Assembly: GCF_042767895.1 (NCBI RefSeq)
Contig: NC_091575.1
Location: 34,531,358-34,595,357, forward strand
DNA from: Penaeus vannamei
Taxonomy: Eukaryota > Arthropoda > Malacostraca > Decapoda > Penaeidae
Length of the DNA: 64,000 bases
Reading direction: 5' to 3'
The notes beneath the pieces were generated by a model that had not been told where the DNA came from, did no database searches, and saw only the letters and a list, made by a program, of their open reading frames with translations. The position numbers and the translations under genes were made by a program. How positions within the stretch are numbered: position 1 is the first letter of the stretch; the number at the start of each line of letters is the position of its first letter. Positions 1 to 12,330 of the stretch are shown here, one piece after another.

Positions 1-590
1 AAAAAAACATGGTAGAACACACATTACCCAACTGAAGAATGTGACTGATAAGATATCGACCAATAATATATCTGGTAATCTTTTCTCTCGGCCGTAACAA
101 TGTTCAAGGACTTTTTCCTGGATTCTGGCAAGTGTGAGTGTTCACGTCCACCAGATTTGATGATTTGGTTAAAAGATGGAGTGCGTCGTGGTTGTTATAA
201 ATATTAGTTGAGAAAGAATGAACCTGTCGTTGTATAGAGGTGATAAGATAGGTATGGGAAATGTAGTCTGGTTCTTCCCGTACCCCCCAAAATATAATAA
301 AATGATAATAATATCGTTGTTTCACTGTTTGAATTTGTAGGATTATAAATAGTGCAAAAAAAAAAAAAAAAAAAAACTGTTTTAGTTAGTCAATAAATCT
401 ATAGAATCCTTTACGCAAACAATGATTACGTATTATGTAAATAGCACATGGAACCAACACCGATAATATAAACCACAGATAAAATATACTAAAGAAAAAA
501 AACAATATCCACAAAAAGCAACACAGATCCACTTTGATGCTAACCCCCTAAAATCCTTAACGATAAAGAAAACAATAAGAAAAACACTCA
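1..590. other. Single-copy flank, no gene recognised
   Basis: This stretch has no counterpart elsewhere in the window. It is AT-rich and holds a run of A at 356-376. If the candidate exon at 592-633 is real, this stretch is its first intron or further gene body on the minus strand. I see no second exon I can support. Confidence 0.4.
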
Positions 591-591
591 C

Positions 592-633
592 GTCGGTTCT
601 CCTCCTCAGACTCAGCCCCTTCACGTCCGCCAT
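592..633 (-). CDS. Candidate first coding exon of an unidentified split gene (partial)
   Basis: Read on the minus strand, an ATG at 633 sits in a strong start context (G at -3, G at +4) and opens 14 codons reading MADVKGLSLRRRTD. These end exactly at a GTGAGT splice donor (591-586), which gives a phase-0 intron. The exon lies in the only GC-rich patch of the left edge (about 600-745), as expected of a promoter-proximal exon. The frame stays open upstream to 678, so a longer start is possible. Reading past the donor gives hydrophobic, intron-like sequence that ends at 433. The remaining exons would lie at lower coordinates, mostly outside the window. I do not recognise the protein. A chance ATG and donor in a GC-rich patch is the alternative. 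Confidence 0.35.
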
Positions 634-736
634 CCCGACTAGTTCACCGCGACTGCCCACTCGTCGCTGACACCACATCCAGCAAGTACATTATTCCCGC
701 TTATCTCGAGCTCCTTATCGAGGTCCGATAAGGGAA

Positions 737-747
737 GGGGGGGGGGG
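737..747. repeat. Poly-G run
   Basis: Eleven consecutive G lie at the upstream edge of the GC-rich patch that holds the candidate exon. Confidence 0.9.
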
Positions 748-880
748 CGAGTTATGCTGTTATGTATGCGCATTTTATAGGTCTTGTCACTTCTGTGTAT
801 ATAAGCCTACCTTGGTGATTGCATTAGTAGTTTATGAGCGTCTTTCGTAATGTATATATACATGTATATATGTGTATATG

Positions 881-882
<2 letters not shown>

Positions 883-953
<71 letters not shown>
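883..953. repeat. AT dinucleotide microsatellite
   Basis: About 35 uninterrupted AT units, flanked by imperfect TATG and TGTG repeats, lie between the single-copy left flank and the array boundary. The apparent tyrosine- and isoleucine-rich reading frame here is only the translated microsatellite. Confidence 0.95.
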
Positions 954-956
<3 letters not shown>

Positions 957-1080
957 CTATATCTATATATATAAAGTGTGTGTGTGAATAAACACTTACA
1001 GTATATAAACAACTTTACTCGATCAATTGAAATTAAATAACGTACACCCTTATCAGTCGTAGTGACATCATTCAGATTCC

Positions 1081-1450
1081 TCGCTGTCTGGCAAAAGAAA
1101 ACAAAAAAGAAAACAAAAAAAGTAAGATAAAATATTACAATGTTTTCGTAATTTCATAGCTGTGTGGTTTACAATGATATTTCAAACAGATTTTTATAGA
1201 AATTAGAAATAGATTTCCAAAGAATGGCCATTTGATAACATATTTTTTATGGAGGTATCATAAGCCCCATTATTGTAACTGTCGTAAGATGTGGTTTTGT
1301 TTGTGTGATTATTTGTATTACAGTGAACTTGTGTAATCTCTTAACTCCATTAAACGAAGCTTTTATTAAGTTTATGTAAATACCATTTCACACACAGGGT
1401 TTCGTGTAATCCTTAAAATTCCTAGAGATTTTAGGTTGTTCCAGCTCTGA
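1081..1450 (-). repeat. Subfamily II-associated module, truncated at array edge
   Basis: This segment matches 12050-12330, 34680-35000 (inverted), 42120-42440, 54370-54730, 57370-57715 and 63680-64000. Marker sequences are gtgtggtttacaat and cacacagggttt. Unlike most other copies it has no tRNA-like gene beside it, because the array boundary cuts it off near 1081. Confidence 0.75.
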
Positions 1451-2040
1451 AGGTTTAAGATTTAAGGCTTATACGCATCATGCTGCCATATCAATGCCAT
1501 AAAAATTATCAGATATATACAAAGCACTATCTTGACATCAAACTTTCATTTGTGACTTCCTTTCGAGGCCAAGTGATAAACATTTTAACCTAACCTTAAA
1601 ATAGCTACGGTGGGGTTACCTCGAGATCTGCAACACTGAAGATAACTGACCAATAAGTCATGAGAACCGTTTTTCGTTTCGTATTTTTCAGTCATTAGAT
1701 GCTTGATATGTGTTATCTAAATCGGTTTGTGGAAGACTGTCTGAACCTCCAGATTTTAGAGCAATCATTGATTCATTCATAATAAGTCCTTATTCAGATT
1801 ACCGATAATAATTGAAATAATAATACGAAACTCTAAATCAATCATTGTTCTAGCTTACCGATAACTGATACTAAAAAGTGATTACTAGACTTTTAATCTA
1901 ATGTTGATTATGGCAAAGTGTGCTAGAGTATTTGTTTTGCAACAATGGAATAAGAAAAAAAAAATAGTGACGATGCGCCTAAGGATCATGACCGAGTGAA
2001 CACACTATTCATAAATTAGTGTACAAAATACTGGACCTGT

Positions 2041-2111
2041 CACACCAGCCGGGACTCGAACCCGGGTCTCTCGCGTACGAGGCGAGGATTCTACACTTGA
2101 ACCACTAGTGC
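2041..2111 (-). tRNA. tRNA-like gene, Gly-type body, anticodon CGT
   Basis: The cloverleaf is complete, with A and B boxes matching consensus. The anticodon is CGT, which would read the threonine codon ACG on a body that resembles tRNA-Gly. Pair 1:70 is a G-T wobble, and base 25 is C where most copies have G. The D loop AAGTGTA lacks the usual GG pair. The trailer is caggtccagta, then TTTT. Flank type alpha. Confidence 0.75.
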
Positions 2112-2665
2112 TTTTCTTACTATGGGCATGTTAAGGAGAATTCAATTGATACTATTAGTCATAATTTGCTTCACTTTTATTTGTCTATGTTTTGTTGTTT
2201 TCTTGCAATTACAGTCTCTAATCATTGGAGTTTTTGGTGCTTATCAATAACACTGATATTACTGCAATGTTATTCGGTGTACATGATTACTGTTACTCAT
2301 TTTAAAATTATTATCATCCGAATTGCTTTTTCGGACCTGGAGCCACTGGTCGCTAAATACACATTAACCCATATTGTGTAGGCCTTCTCGTCGCGTCAGT
2401 GACCAAGATAAAAATTCACCCTGACAATTTTACACAGCCTCTCGGATAGATCGCACGCTGATTTTTATTTCATTTATTTATTTATTTTTTTATTTTATTT
2501 TATTATTATTACTTTTTAAATTTTCACACGACCCCATAAATAAACGGTCAGGTTAATCAGCAAATGATTTTTGCTAACAAAGATATGTCTTGGACAAATT
2601 GAAGATGTTTTAAGACCAGCGACAGAAAAAAGCTCCGTTTTAAGACTTGTTAAGGCCTGAAATTT

Positions 2666-2695
2666 CCCCCCCCCCCAAAAAAAAAAAAAAAAAAA
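2666..2695. repeat. Poly-C / poly-A tract
   Basis: Eleven C followed by nineteen A interrupt a TTAAGAC-rich block. The equivalent site carries similar tracts at 55966-56009 and a shorter one near 59055. Confidence 0.9.
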
Positions 2696-3171
2696 CATAT
2701 TGAAGTCATTTTAAGACTCTTTATGGATGCGCCCCAACACTACACACACACAGCCCTTCCTCCCTGTCTCCATCAATCCAATCACCTTCCATTCAATCTC
2801 CCATTTATATTCAACTCCATTTGAACAATTATCAGTGTGACAGTAATTATATAGCCAGAAAAGAGGCGACAATTCTCAATTCATCGTAATAAAATGGAGA
2901 ATGATTTTATAATGATATCCGTTGCTCCTTTCTTTGGCCTACACGATGGTATGATGTAGTGAACAATGATAATTACGATGGAAATGATAGTACAGCAGAA
3001 ACAGAATAAGAGTTACGAAAAAAGTAATAAAGGTGATGATTGCAAAACGAGTAATTCATTATGTCATGCCATAAATAAATACATTTCAATTTTAGTGAAT
3101 ATGCGCAATAAAGTATTAGGCAAGTGGATGTAGTACTATTCATAAATCAGTGTACAAAATTAATCGCGTTT

Positions 3172-3242
3172 TACACCAGCCGAGACTCGAAACCGGGTCT
3201 CTCGCATACGAGGCGAGCGTTCTACACTTGAACCACTAGTGC
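3172..3242 (-). tRNA. tRNA-like gene, weakened T arm, anticodon CGT
   Basis: The anticodon is CGT. The T arm has a mismatch at 51:59 and the B box is altered, so Pol III binding may be weaker. The bases after the acceptor stem are AA instead of GA. The trailer aacgcgattaa is identical to that of the copy at 48044, and the surrounding kilobases match too. Flank type beta. Confidence 0.6.
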
Positions 3243-3910
3243 TTTTCTTATAATGGATATTTTAAGGTTAATTGAATTGATACTATTGGACATAATTTTC
3301 TTCACTTCTGTGCCGAAGGGTTATTGTTTTCTTGCAAATAGTTCATAAGTAGTGCAGTTTTTGGTGCTCACCAGTAACACGGCTGTTACTGTAATGCTAT
3401 TTGGTGGACATGATTGCTGTTACTCTTGTTTCAATATTGTTATTCTCACTACCAGTGTTGCTTACATACATACACACATACACAAGGTTTCTTGCACGTA
3501 GAAGCTGATGGAGTTTAAGACCTTTGTAAGGCTTTTTAAAACTCATCCCAATCGCTTTTTAAGACCTGGAGCCACTGGTTGCTAAATACACACTACCCCA
3601 TAATGTGTAGGCTTTCTTGTCGCGTCAGTGGCCAAGAAATAGAATTTTCGCCCATGATTTTTACTCAGGCCTTTGGATAGATTGCTCACCGAATGATTTT
3701 CTGCACGCGGCCCATAAGGAAACGGTCGCGTTGATCAGCAAAGATCAAGGTCCAATGTTGACAAATGAGATCGCAAAACTCACTGAATATTTATCACTAT
3801 TATGACATTACTTCTATAACCGGAAAACGGGTGACCATTCTCTATTCATCGTAATAATAAATAATGGATTATAATAATGTTACGCCACCCTCTATAATTA
3901 TTTTTGTATT

Positions 3911-4230
3911 TCGCGGGTGTTTTGGTATGTGTGTGTGTTGGGTGGGGGGAGGTTCTCGTCCTGCAGAGAGCACCCTGGACTCGCCTGAGGAAGACGTGCT
4001 CGCGACCCCTCCTCTCGTTTCCCCGCCTGAGACTGTGATTTTCGCCCCGTGTTCGATGTGCCTTATTTCCCGAGGATTAATAAACCCCTTGGTGAAGTGA
4101 CCAGCGTTTGTTTCGACCTGACAGTACCTTAGACAAGGGGACAAGGAGTGCTCCCCCACGTGCACACTAGTGCACACTCGGACCTTTAACGGCTGCTGAG
4201 GTTAGCGTGCTATCCTGTGGTCGTTCGGGC
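3911..4230 (-). repeat. GC-rich module, copy 1
   Basis: This is a sharply GC-richer segment inside AT-rich repeats, bounded by cgcgggtgttttg and tcgttcgggc. On the tRNA-sense strand it carries a recurrent reading frame starting MSPCLRYCQVETNAG. The opposite strand shows AATAAA in the middle. About 70-90 bases farther on from its low end lies a TATATAAG-like block in related units. Origin unknown; it may be a captured piece of another element or gene. Confidence 0.7.
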
Positions 4231-5126
4231 TTAACAATAATATCCGTTGCTGCTTTCTTTGGCCTACATGATGGTATGATGTAGTGAACGATGATAATTA
4301 CGATGGAAATGATAATGCAACAGAAACAAAACAAAATAGTTACAGCAGCTTTCATCAGAAAGAGTAATAAAGGTGATGGTTGCAAGACTTGAGTTATTTG
4401 TGCTGCATTCATTCTATGCAATAAATCACACGTCACTTACAAATGCATTATCCTAAACAGAAGTGTTCCTATGATACAAGAGAGTATTGAATGTCGATGA
4501 ATTTAAGGTAATCTCAGCTCTGAAGGGTTAAGGTTTAAGGGTTAAACGCATCAATCTTATAACGTCATAAAAATTATCAGATATATACAAAGCACTATCT
4601 TGACATCAAACTTTCATTTGTGACTTCCTTTCGAGGCAAAGCGATCAACATTTTAACCTAACCTTAAAATAGCTACGTTGGGGTTACCTCGAGATCTGCA
4701 ACACTGAAGATAACTGACCAATAAGTCATGAGAACCATTTTTCGTTTCGTATTTTTCAGTCATTAGATGCTTGATATGTGTTATTTAAATCGGTTTGTGG
4801 AAGACTGTCTACACCTCCAGCTTTTAGAGCAATCATGGATTCATTCATAATAAGTCCTTATTCAGATTACCGATAATAATTGAAATAATAATAATACGAA
4901 ACTTGAAATCAATCATTGTTCTAGCCTACCGATAACATTGATACTAAAAAGTGATTACTAGACTTTAATCTAATGTTGATTATGGCAAAATGTGCTAAAG
5001 CATTAGTTTTGCAACAATGTAATAAGAAAAAAATAAATAAATTGCAGTTTTAGTGACGATGCGCCTAAGGATCATGACCGAGTGAACACACTATTCATAA
5101 ATCAGCGTACAAAATTATAACCATCT

Positions 5127-5197
5127 CACACAAGCCGGGACTCGAACCCGGGTCTCTCGCGTACGAGGCGAGCATTCTACACTTGAACCACTAGTGC
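5127..5197 (-). tRNA. tRNA-like gene, acceptor mismatch, anticodon CGT
   Basis: The anticodon arm and B box are intact. Acceptor position 66 is T, giving a T-T mismatch with position 5, a change shared with the copy at 46428. Pair 1:70 is G-T. The trailer is gatggttataa, then TTTT. Flank type alpha. Confidence 0.65.
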
Positions 5198-6043
5198 TTT
5201 TCTTACTATGGGCATGTTAAGGAGAATTCAATTGATACTATTAGTCATAATTTGCTTCACTTTTATTTGTCTATGTATTGTTGTTTTCTTGCAATTACAG
5301 TCTCTAATCATTGGAGTTTTTGGTGCTTATCAATAACATTGATATCATTGTAATGTTATCCGGTGTACATTATTGCTGTTACTCTTTTTTATTGTTATTA
5401 TCACTACCAGTGTTGATTAAATGCATCCTTACATACATCAGGGTTCTTGAATGTATGATTGAGTTTGAGACCTTTGTAAGTCTTTTTAAAACTCATCCCA
5501 ATCGCTTTTTAAGACCTGGAGCAACTGGCGAACAAAGATATGCCTTTGGCAAATTTAAGATGTTTTAAGCTCCGTTATTAAGACTTCCTATGGCCTTAAA
5601 TTTCTCCAAAACCATATATTTAAGACCTTTTAAGACCTTTTAAGGATACGCCCGAACACTGTACATCCGCACAACCCTTCCTCCTTGTCTCCATCCATCC
5701 AAGCTGGTTTGTGGAAGATTGTCTATACCTCCAGCTTTTATAGCAATCATGTACAGTTCATTGATAATAGGTTCTTATTCAGATTACCGATAATAATTGA
5801 AATAATAATAATACGAAGCTTGAAACAAATCATTATTCTAACTTACCGATAACGTTGATAATAATGAAATTGAAAAATTGACTGTTAATCAACTGTTGAT
5901 TATAACAATGTGCTGAAGTATTTCTTTTGTAACAACGAATAATAAATTATAAATAAATTTCAGTTTTAGTGACGATACGCCTAATGATCATGAACGAGTG
6001 AACACACTATTTATAAATCAGCGTACAAAAAGTTGTTAAATGT

Positions 6044-6114
6044 CACACCAGCCGGGACTCGAACCCGAGTCTCTCACGTACGAGGCGAGCATTCTACACG
6101 TGAACTACTAGTGC
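6044..6114 (-). tRNA. tRNA-like gene, anticodon CGT, 12-nt trailer
   Basis: All stems can form. T-stem base 47 is T, making a wobble with G63, and the D loop begins AC instead of AA, as at 52085. The anticodon stem has a G-T pair. The trailer catttaacaact is 12 nt, one longer than usual. Flank type alpha. Confidence 0.65.
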
Positions 6115-6887
6115 TTTTCTTACTAAAGGAATTTTAAAGATAGTTCAATTGATACTTTTAGTCATAATTGCAATTACAGTCTCTAATCACTGGAGTTTTC
6201 GGTGCTTATCAATAAAACATATTACTGCAATGTTCGGTGTACATGATTGCTGTTACTCGTTTTAAAATTATTATCATCCCAATTGCTTTTTCAGACCTGG
6301 AGCCACTGGTCGCTAAATACACACTAACCCATATTGTGTAGGCCTTCTCATCGCGTCAGTGACCAAGATAAAAATTCACCCTGACAATTTTACACAGCCT
6401 TTCGGATAGATCGCATGCTGATTTTTATTTTATTTATTTATTTTTTTCTTTTTTTCCACAAGGCTCCATAAGTAAACGGTCAGGTTAATCTGCAAATGAG
6501 TTTTGCCATCAAAAATATATGTCCTGGACATATTTAAGGTGTTTTAAGACCTGCGACAGAAAAAAGCTCCGCTTTAAGACTTGTTAAGGCCTGAAATTTC
6601 CAAAAAAAAACATATTTAAATCATTTTAAGACTTTTTAAGGCGCACTACATACACACAGCCCTTCCTCTCTGTCTCCATCGATCCAATCACCTTCCATTC
6701 AATCTTCTTCCATCCATATTCAACTCCATTTGAACAATTATCAGTGTGACAATAATTATATAGAAAACGGGCGACAATTCTCAATTCATCGTAGTAAAAT
6801 GGAGAATGATTTTATAATGATATCCGTTGCTCCTTTCTTTGGCCTACACGATGGTATGATGTAGTGGACAATGATAATTACGATGGT

Positions 6888-7149
6888 CCAGCAGAGAGCG
6901 CCCGGGACTCGCCTGAGGAAGACGTGCTCGCGACCCCTCCTCTCGTTTCCCCGCCTGAGACTGTGATTTTCGCCCCGTGTTCGATGTGCCTTATTTCCCG
7001 AGAATTAATAAACCCCTTGGTGAACTGACCAGCGTTTGTTTCGACCTGACAGTACCTTAGACAAGGGGACAAGGAGTGCTCGCCCCCACGTGCACACTCG
7101 GACCTTTAACGGCTGCTGAGGTTAGGTGCTATCCTGTGGTCGTTCGGGC
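6888..7149 (-). repeat. GC-rich module, copy 2 (truncated)
   Basis: Matches the module at 3911-4230 but lacks the cgcgggtgttttg end, joining directly to acgatggtcc. The recurrent frame starting MSPCLRYCQ is open for 64 codons here. Confidence 0.7.
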
Positions 7150-8051
7150 TTAACAATAATATCCGTTGCTGCTTTCTTTGGCCTACATAATGGTATAATT
7201 TAGTGAACGATGATAATTATGGTGATAATTGTAGTGCAACAGAAACAAAAGAAAAGAGTTAAAGCAGCTTTCATCAGAAAGAGCAATAAAGGTGATGGTT
7301 GCAAGACTTGAGTTATTTGTGTTACATTCATTCTATGCAATAAATCACACTTCACTTACAAATGCATTATCCTTAACAAAAGTGTTCCTATTCTACAACA
7401 GTAAACTGAATGTCGATTAATTTAAGGTAATCTCATCTCTGAAGGGTTAAGGTTTAAATGCATCATACTTATAACGTCATAAAAATTACCAGAAATATAC
7501 AAAGCACCATCTTGACATCAACCTTTCATTTGTGACTTCCTTTCGAGGCAAAGCGATCAACATTTTAACCTAACCTTAAAATAGCTACGGTGGGGTTACC
7601 TCGAGATCTGCAACACTGAAGATAACTGACCAATAAGTCATGAGAACTGTTTTTCGTTTTGTATTTTTCAGTCATTAGATGCTTAATATGTATGTGTGTG
7701 TTATTTAAGCTAGTTTGTGGAAGATTGTCTATACCTGGAGCTGTTATAGATATCATGTACAGTTCATTGATAAGTTATTCAGATTACCGATAATAATTGA
7801 AATGATAATAATACGAAGCTTGAAACAAATTATTCTAATATTATTCCAACTTACCGATAACGTTGATAATAATAAAAGAGAAAAAATGACTGTTAATCAA
7901 CTGTTGATTATAACAAAGTTTGCTAGAGTATTTCTTTTGCAACAACGGAATAATAAAAAATAAAGAATTTTCAGTTTTAGTGACGATGCGCCTAATGATC
8001 ATGAACGAGTGAACACTATTCATAAATCAGCGTACAAAATAAAGAGACTTT

Positions 8052-8122
8052 CCCACCAGCCGGGACTCGAACCCGGGTCTCTCGCGTACGAGGCGAGCAT
8101 TCTACACTTGAACCACTAGTGG
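8052..8122 (-). tRNA. tRNA-like gene, C-G at acceptor pair 1:70, anticodon CGT
   Basis: Both members of acceptor pair 1:70 differ from the common G-T form: position 1 is C and position 70 is G, restoring a Watson-Crick pair. Other stems and both boxes are intact. The trailer aagtctcttta is identical to that of the copy at 39798. Flank type alpha. Confidence 0.75.
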
Positions 8123-9306
8123 TTTTCTTGCTATGGGCATGTTAAGGAGAATTGAATTGGTACTATTAGTCATAATTTGCTTCACTTTTGTTTGTCTGTT
8201 TTATTGTTTTCTTGAAATTACAGTCTCTAATAATTGGATTTTTTGGTGCTTATCAATAACATTGATATTACTGTAATGTTATTCGGTGTACATGATTGTT
8301 GTTACTCTTGTTTTAAAATTGTTAGTATCATCCCAATTGCTTTTTCAGACCTGGAGCCACTGGTCGCTAAATACACACTAACCCATATTGTGTAGGCCTT
8401 CTCGTCGCGTCAGTGACCAAGATAAAAATTCACCCTGACAATTTTACACAGCCTTTCGAAAGATCGCACGCAGATTTTATTATTATTATTATTATAATTT
8501 TCACACGGCCCCATAAGTAAACGGTCAGGTTAATCAGCAAATGATTTTTGCCAACATAGATATATGTCCTGGACATATTTAAAGTGTTTTAAGACCTGCG
8601 ACAGAAAAAAGCTCTGTTTTAAGACTTGTAAATGCCTCAAATTTCCAAAACAACATATATTTAAGTCATTTTAAGACTTTTTAAGGATGCGTCCGAACAC
8701 TACACACACACAGCCCTTCCTCCCTGTCTCCATCGATCCAATCACCTTCCATTCAATCTTCTTCCATCCAAATTCAACTCCATTTGAACAATTATCAGTG
8801 TGACAATAATTATATAGAAAACGGGCGACAATTCTCAATTCATCGTGATAAAATGGAGAATGATTTTATAATGACATCCGTTGCTCCTTTCTTTGGCCTA
8901 CACGATGGTATGATGTAGTGAACAATGATAATTACGATGGAAATGATAGTGCAGCAGAAAAAAAACAAAAGAGTTACAGAAAGAGTAATATAGGTGATTG
9001 CAAGACGAGTCATCCATTATGTCATTAGTTAGAATGTCGATAACAAAAATAATAATAACAATAATACGAAGGTTGAAACCAATTATTATTCTAATCTATC
9101 GATAATGTTGATAATAAAAATTGATTACTAGACTTCATTAATCGTTAATAATCACGGTAAAGTGTGCAGTATTCGTACAGTGTTCGTTTTGCAACAATAG
9201 ATATAAGGAAAAATAAACAAATTTCAATTTAGTGAGTATGCTCCTGAAAGTATTAGGCGAGTGGAGCGTACTATTCATAAATCATTGGACAAAATTGTAA
9301 GTCATT

Positions 9307-9377
9307 CACACCAGCCGGGACTCGAACCCGGGTCTCTCACGTACGAGGCGAGCATTCTACACTTGAACCACTAGTGC
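9307..9377 (-). tRNA. tRNA-like gene, anticodon CGT
   Basis: Complete cloverleaf with a G-T pair in the anticodon stem and G-T at 1:70. The trailer atgacttacaa is identical to that at 37515-37585 and one base from that at 29817. The leader is unusual, gttcaaaggaag. Flank type beta. Confidence 0.75.
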
Positions 9378-10849
9378 TTTTTCTTCCTTTGAACGTTTTA
9401 AGGAAAATTCATTTGATACTAATAGTCATAATTTTCTTTACTTCTATTTGTCCAAGTTTTATTGTTTATAATAGTTTATAATTATTGCAGTTTTTGGTGC
9501 TCATCAATAACACGGATATTACTGTAATGTTATTCGGTGTATATTATTGCTGTTACTCGTTTTAATATTGTTATTATCACTACCAGTGTTGATTACATGC
9601 ATCCATACATACATCAGGGTTCTTTGAGGTGGAAGCTGATTAGGTTTAATGACCTTTGTAAGTCTTTTTAAAACTCATCCCAATCGCTTTTTACGAGCTG
9701 GAGCCACTGGTCGCTTAATACACACTTCCCCATAACGTGTAGGTCTTCTTGTCGCGTCAGTGGCCAAGGTATAGAATTTTCGACATCGATATAGATATAG
9801 ATACAGATTTTCACTCAGGCCTTTGGATAGATTGCTCGTAGAATGACGTTTTGCACACGGCCCATAAGTAAACGGTCGCGTTGTTCTGCAAAGTTGGAGG
9901 TCTAATGTTGACAAATGATTTACGGGAAAATAGATATGCCTTGGGGAAATTAATATGTTTTAAGACCTGCGAGAGAAAAATATCCGTTATTAAGACTTGT
10001 TAAGGCCTTAAATTTCCCCAAAACATAATTACGAAGGAAATGATAGTGCAACAGAAACAAAACAAAAGAGGTACAACAGCTTTCATCAGAAAGAGTAATA
10101 AAGGTGATGGTTGCAAGACTTGAGTTATTTGTGCAACATTCATTATATGCAATAAATCACACTTCACTTACAAATGCATTATCCTTAATAGGTGTTTCTA
10201 TTCTACAACAGTGAACTGAATGTCGGTGAATTTAAGAAAATCCAAGCTCTGAAGGATTAAGGTTTAAGGGTTAAATGCATCATACTTATAACGTCATAAA
10301 AATTATCAGAAATATAGAAAACACTATCTTCACATCAACCTTTCATTTGTGACTTCCTTTCGAGGCAAAGCGATCAACATTTTAACCTAACCTTAAAATA
10401 GCTACGGTGGGGTTACCTCGAGATCTGCAACACTGAAGATAACTGACCAATAAGTTATGAGAACTGTTTTTCGTTTCTTATTTTTCAGTCATTAGATGCT
10501 TGATATGTATGTGCGTGCTATTTAAATCGGTTTGTGGAAGACTGTCTACACCTCCAGCTTTTATAGCAATCATGTTGGATTCATTATTCAGATTACCGAT
10601 GATAATTGAAATAATAATTATACGAAGCTTGAAATGAATCTTTGTTCTAACTTACTGATAACATTGATAATAAAAGTGATCACTAGACTTTTAATCTAAT
10701 GTTTATTATGACAAAGATAAGTGTGATAGTGTATTTCTTTTGCAACAATGGAATAAGAAAAAAAAATCCGTTTTAGTGACGATGCGCCTAATGATCATGA
10801 ACGAGTGAACACACTATTCATAAATAGGCATACAAAACTCAATAACAGT

Positions 10850-10920
10850 CACACCAGCCGGGACTCGAACCCGGGTCTCTCGCGTGCGAGGCGAGCATTC
10901 TACACTTGAACTACTAGTGC
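10850..10920 (-). tRNA. tRNA-like gene, anticodon CGC
   Basis: The anticodon is CGC, which would read the alanine codon GCG. All stems form and the B box is intact. The trailer ctgttattgag is identical to that of the copy at 20059, whose anticodon is CCC, so the body and flank of these two copies have different histories. Flank type alpha. Confidence 0.75.
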
Positions 10921-11764
10921 TTTTCTTAGTATAGAGATTTAAAAGAGAATTGAATTGATACTACAAGTCATAATTTGCTTCACTTTTATTTGTCTATGTT
11001 TTGTTGTTCTCTTGCAATTACACTCTAATCATTGGAGTTTTTGGTGCTTATCAATAACGTTGATATTATTGTAATGTTATTCGGTGTACATTATTGCTGT
11101 TACTCTTTTTTTATTGTTATTACCACAACCAGAGTTGATTACATGCATCCATACATACATCAGGGTTCTTGAAGGTATGATTGAGTTTGAGACCTTTGTA
11201 AGTCTTTTTAAAACTCATCCCAATCGCTTTTTAAGACCTGGAGTCACTGGCGAACAAAGATATGCCTTTGGCAAATTTAAGATGTTTTAAGACCCGAGAC
11301 AGAAAAAGCTCCGTTATTAAGACCTTAAGGCATTGAATTTCCTCAAAACCATATATTTAAGACATTTTAAGACTTTTTAAGGATACGCCCGAACACTGTA
11401 CATCCGCACAGCCCTTCCTCCTTGTCTCCATCCATCCAAGCTGGTTTGTGGAAGATTGTCTATACCTCCAGCTTTTATAGCAAACATGTACAATTCATTC
11501 ATATGTCAGATTACCGATTATAATTGAAGTAATCATAATAATACGAAGCTTGAAACCAATAATTATTCTAACTTAACGATAACATTGATAATAATAAAAA
11601 GTGAATAATAGACTTAATCACCTGTTAATTCTAACAAAGTTGTGTCCTAGAGTATTCCTTTTGCAACGTTGAACAGAAGAAAAAATAAATAGATTTTTTT
11701 TAGTGACGATGCGCATAATAATAATGAACGAGTGAACACTCTATTCATAAATCAGCGTACAAAA

Positions 11765-11822
11765 CACTCGAACCCGGGTCTCTCACGTACGAGGCGAGTA
11801 TTCTACACTTGTACCGTTAGGG
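11765..11822 (-). pseudogene. Degenerate tRNA-like copy
   Basis: The 3' acceptor strand, part of the T arm and the trailer are deleted, so GTAC with its T tract abuts the remaining T-arm sequence. The 5' acceptor strand has decayed. The anticodon arm (CGT) is still recognisable. It adjoins a subfamily II-associated module. Confidence 0.75.
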
Positions 11823-11829
11823 TTTTCCT

Positions 11830-12330
11830 TATTTATATATTCTTTAAGAAATTACATGATTCTATTAGTTATAATTCTCTTCATTTCTATTTGTCCACAT
11901 ATTGTTTTCTTGCAATTACGCTTTATGTTTATTGCAGTTTTGGTTTTCGTTATTTCTATTACTTGTACGTTTTATCACTATTGCTATCAGAACCAGTGTT
12001 ATTATTTCTATTTATAGTTTACATGATATACATTGTTTAACTTTTTTCAACACTGCGCCTGAAAAACTTTAAACGAAAAAACTGAAAAATAGAAAGAAGA
12101 GAAAAGTTAAAATATTACAATATTTTCGTAATTAGATAGTTGTGTGGTTTATACTGATACTTTATATAGATTTTTAAAGAAATTAGAAAAAGATGTCAAG
12201 ATAATGGCTGTTTGATAACGTATATTTTATGGATGTATCATAAACCCCATTATTGCAACTGTCGGAAGATGTCTTTGGGTGATTATTTGTGTTTCTCCAT
12301 GAAACGAAGCTTTTATAGAGTTTATAATGA
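11830..12330 (-). repeat. Subfamily II-associated module, copy 2
   Basis: Follows the degenerate tRNA-like copy and resembles 41865-42440, with markers ttctatttgtccac and gtgtggttta. It is shortened relative to the other copies and ends in cgaagcttttatagagttta. Confidence 0.65.

Noticed and set aside
824..1012. Tyrosine- and isoleucine-rich peptide
   Set aside because: It is the translated AT microsatellite.
3911..4230. GC-rich module as a complete LTR retrotransposon
   Set aside because: No paired LTRs, primer-binding site or reverse transcriptase is visible near any of the eight copies.
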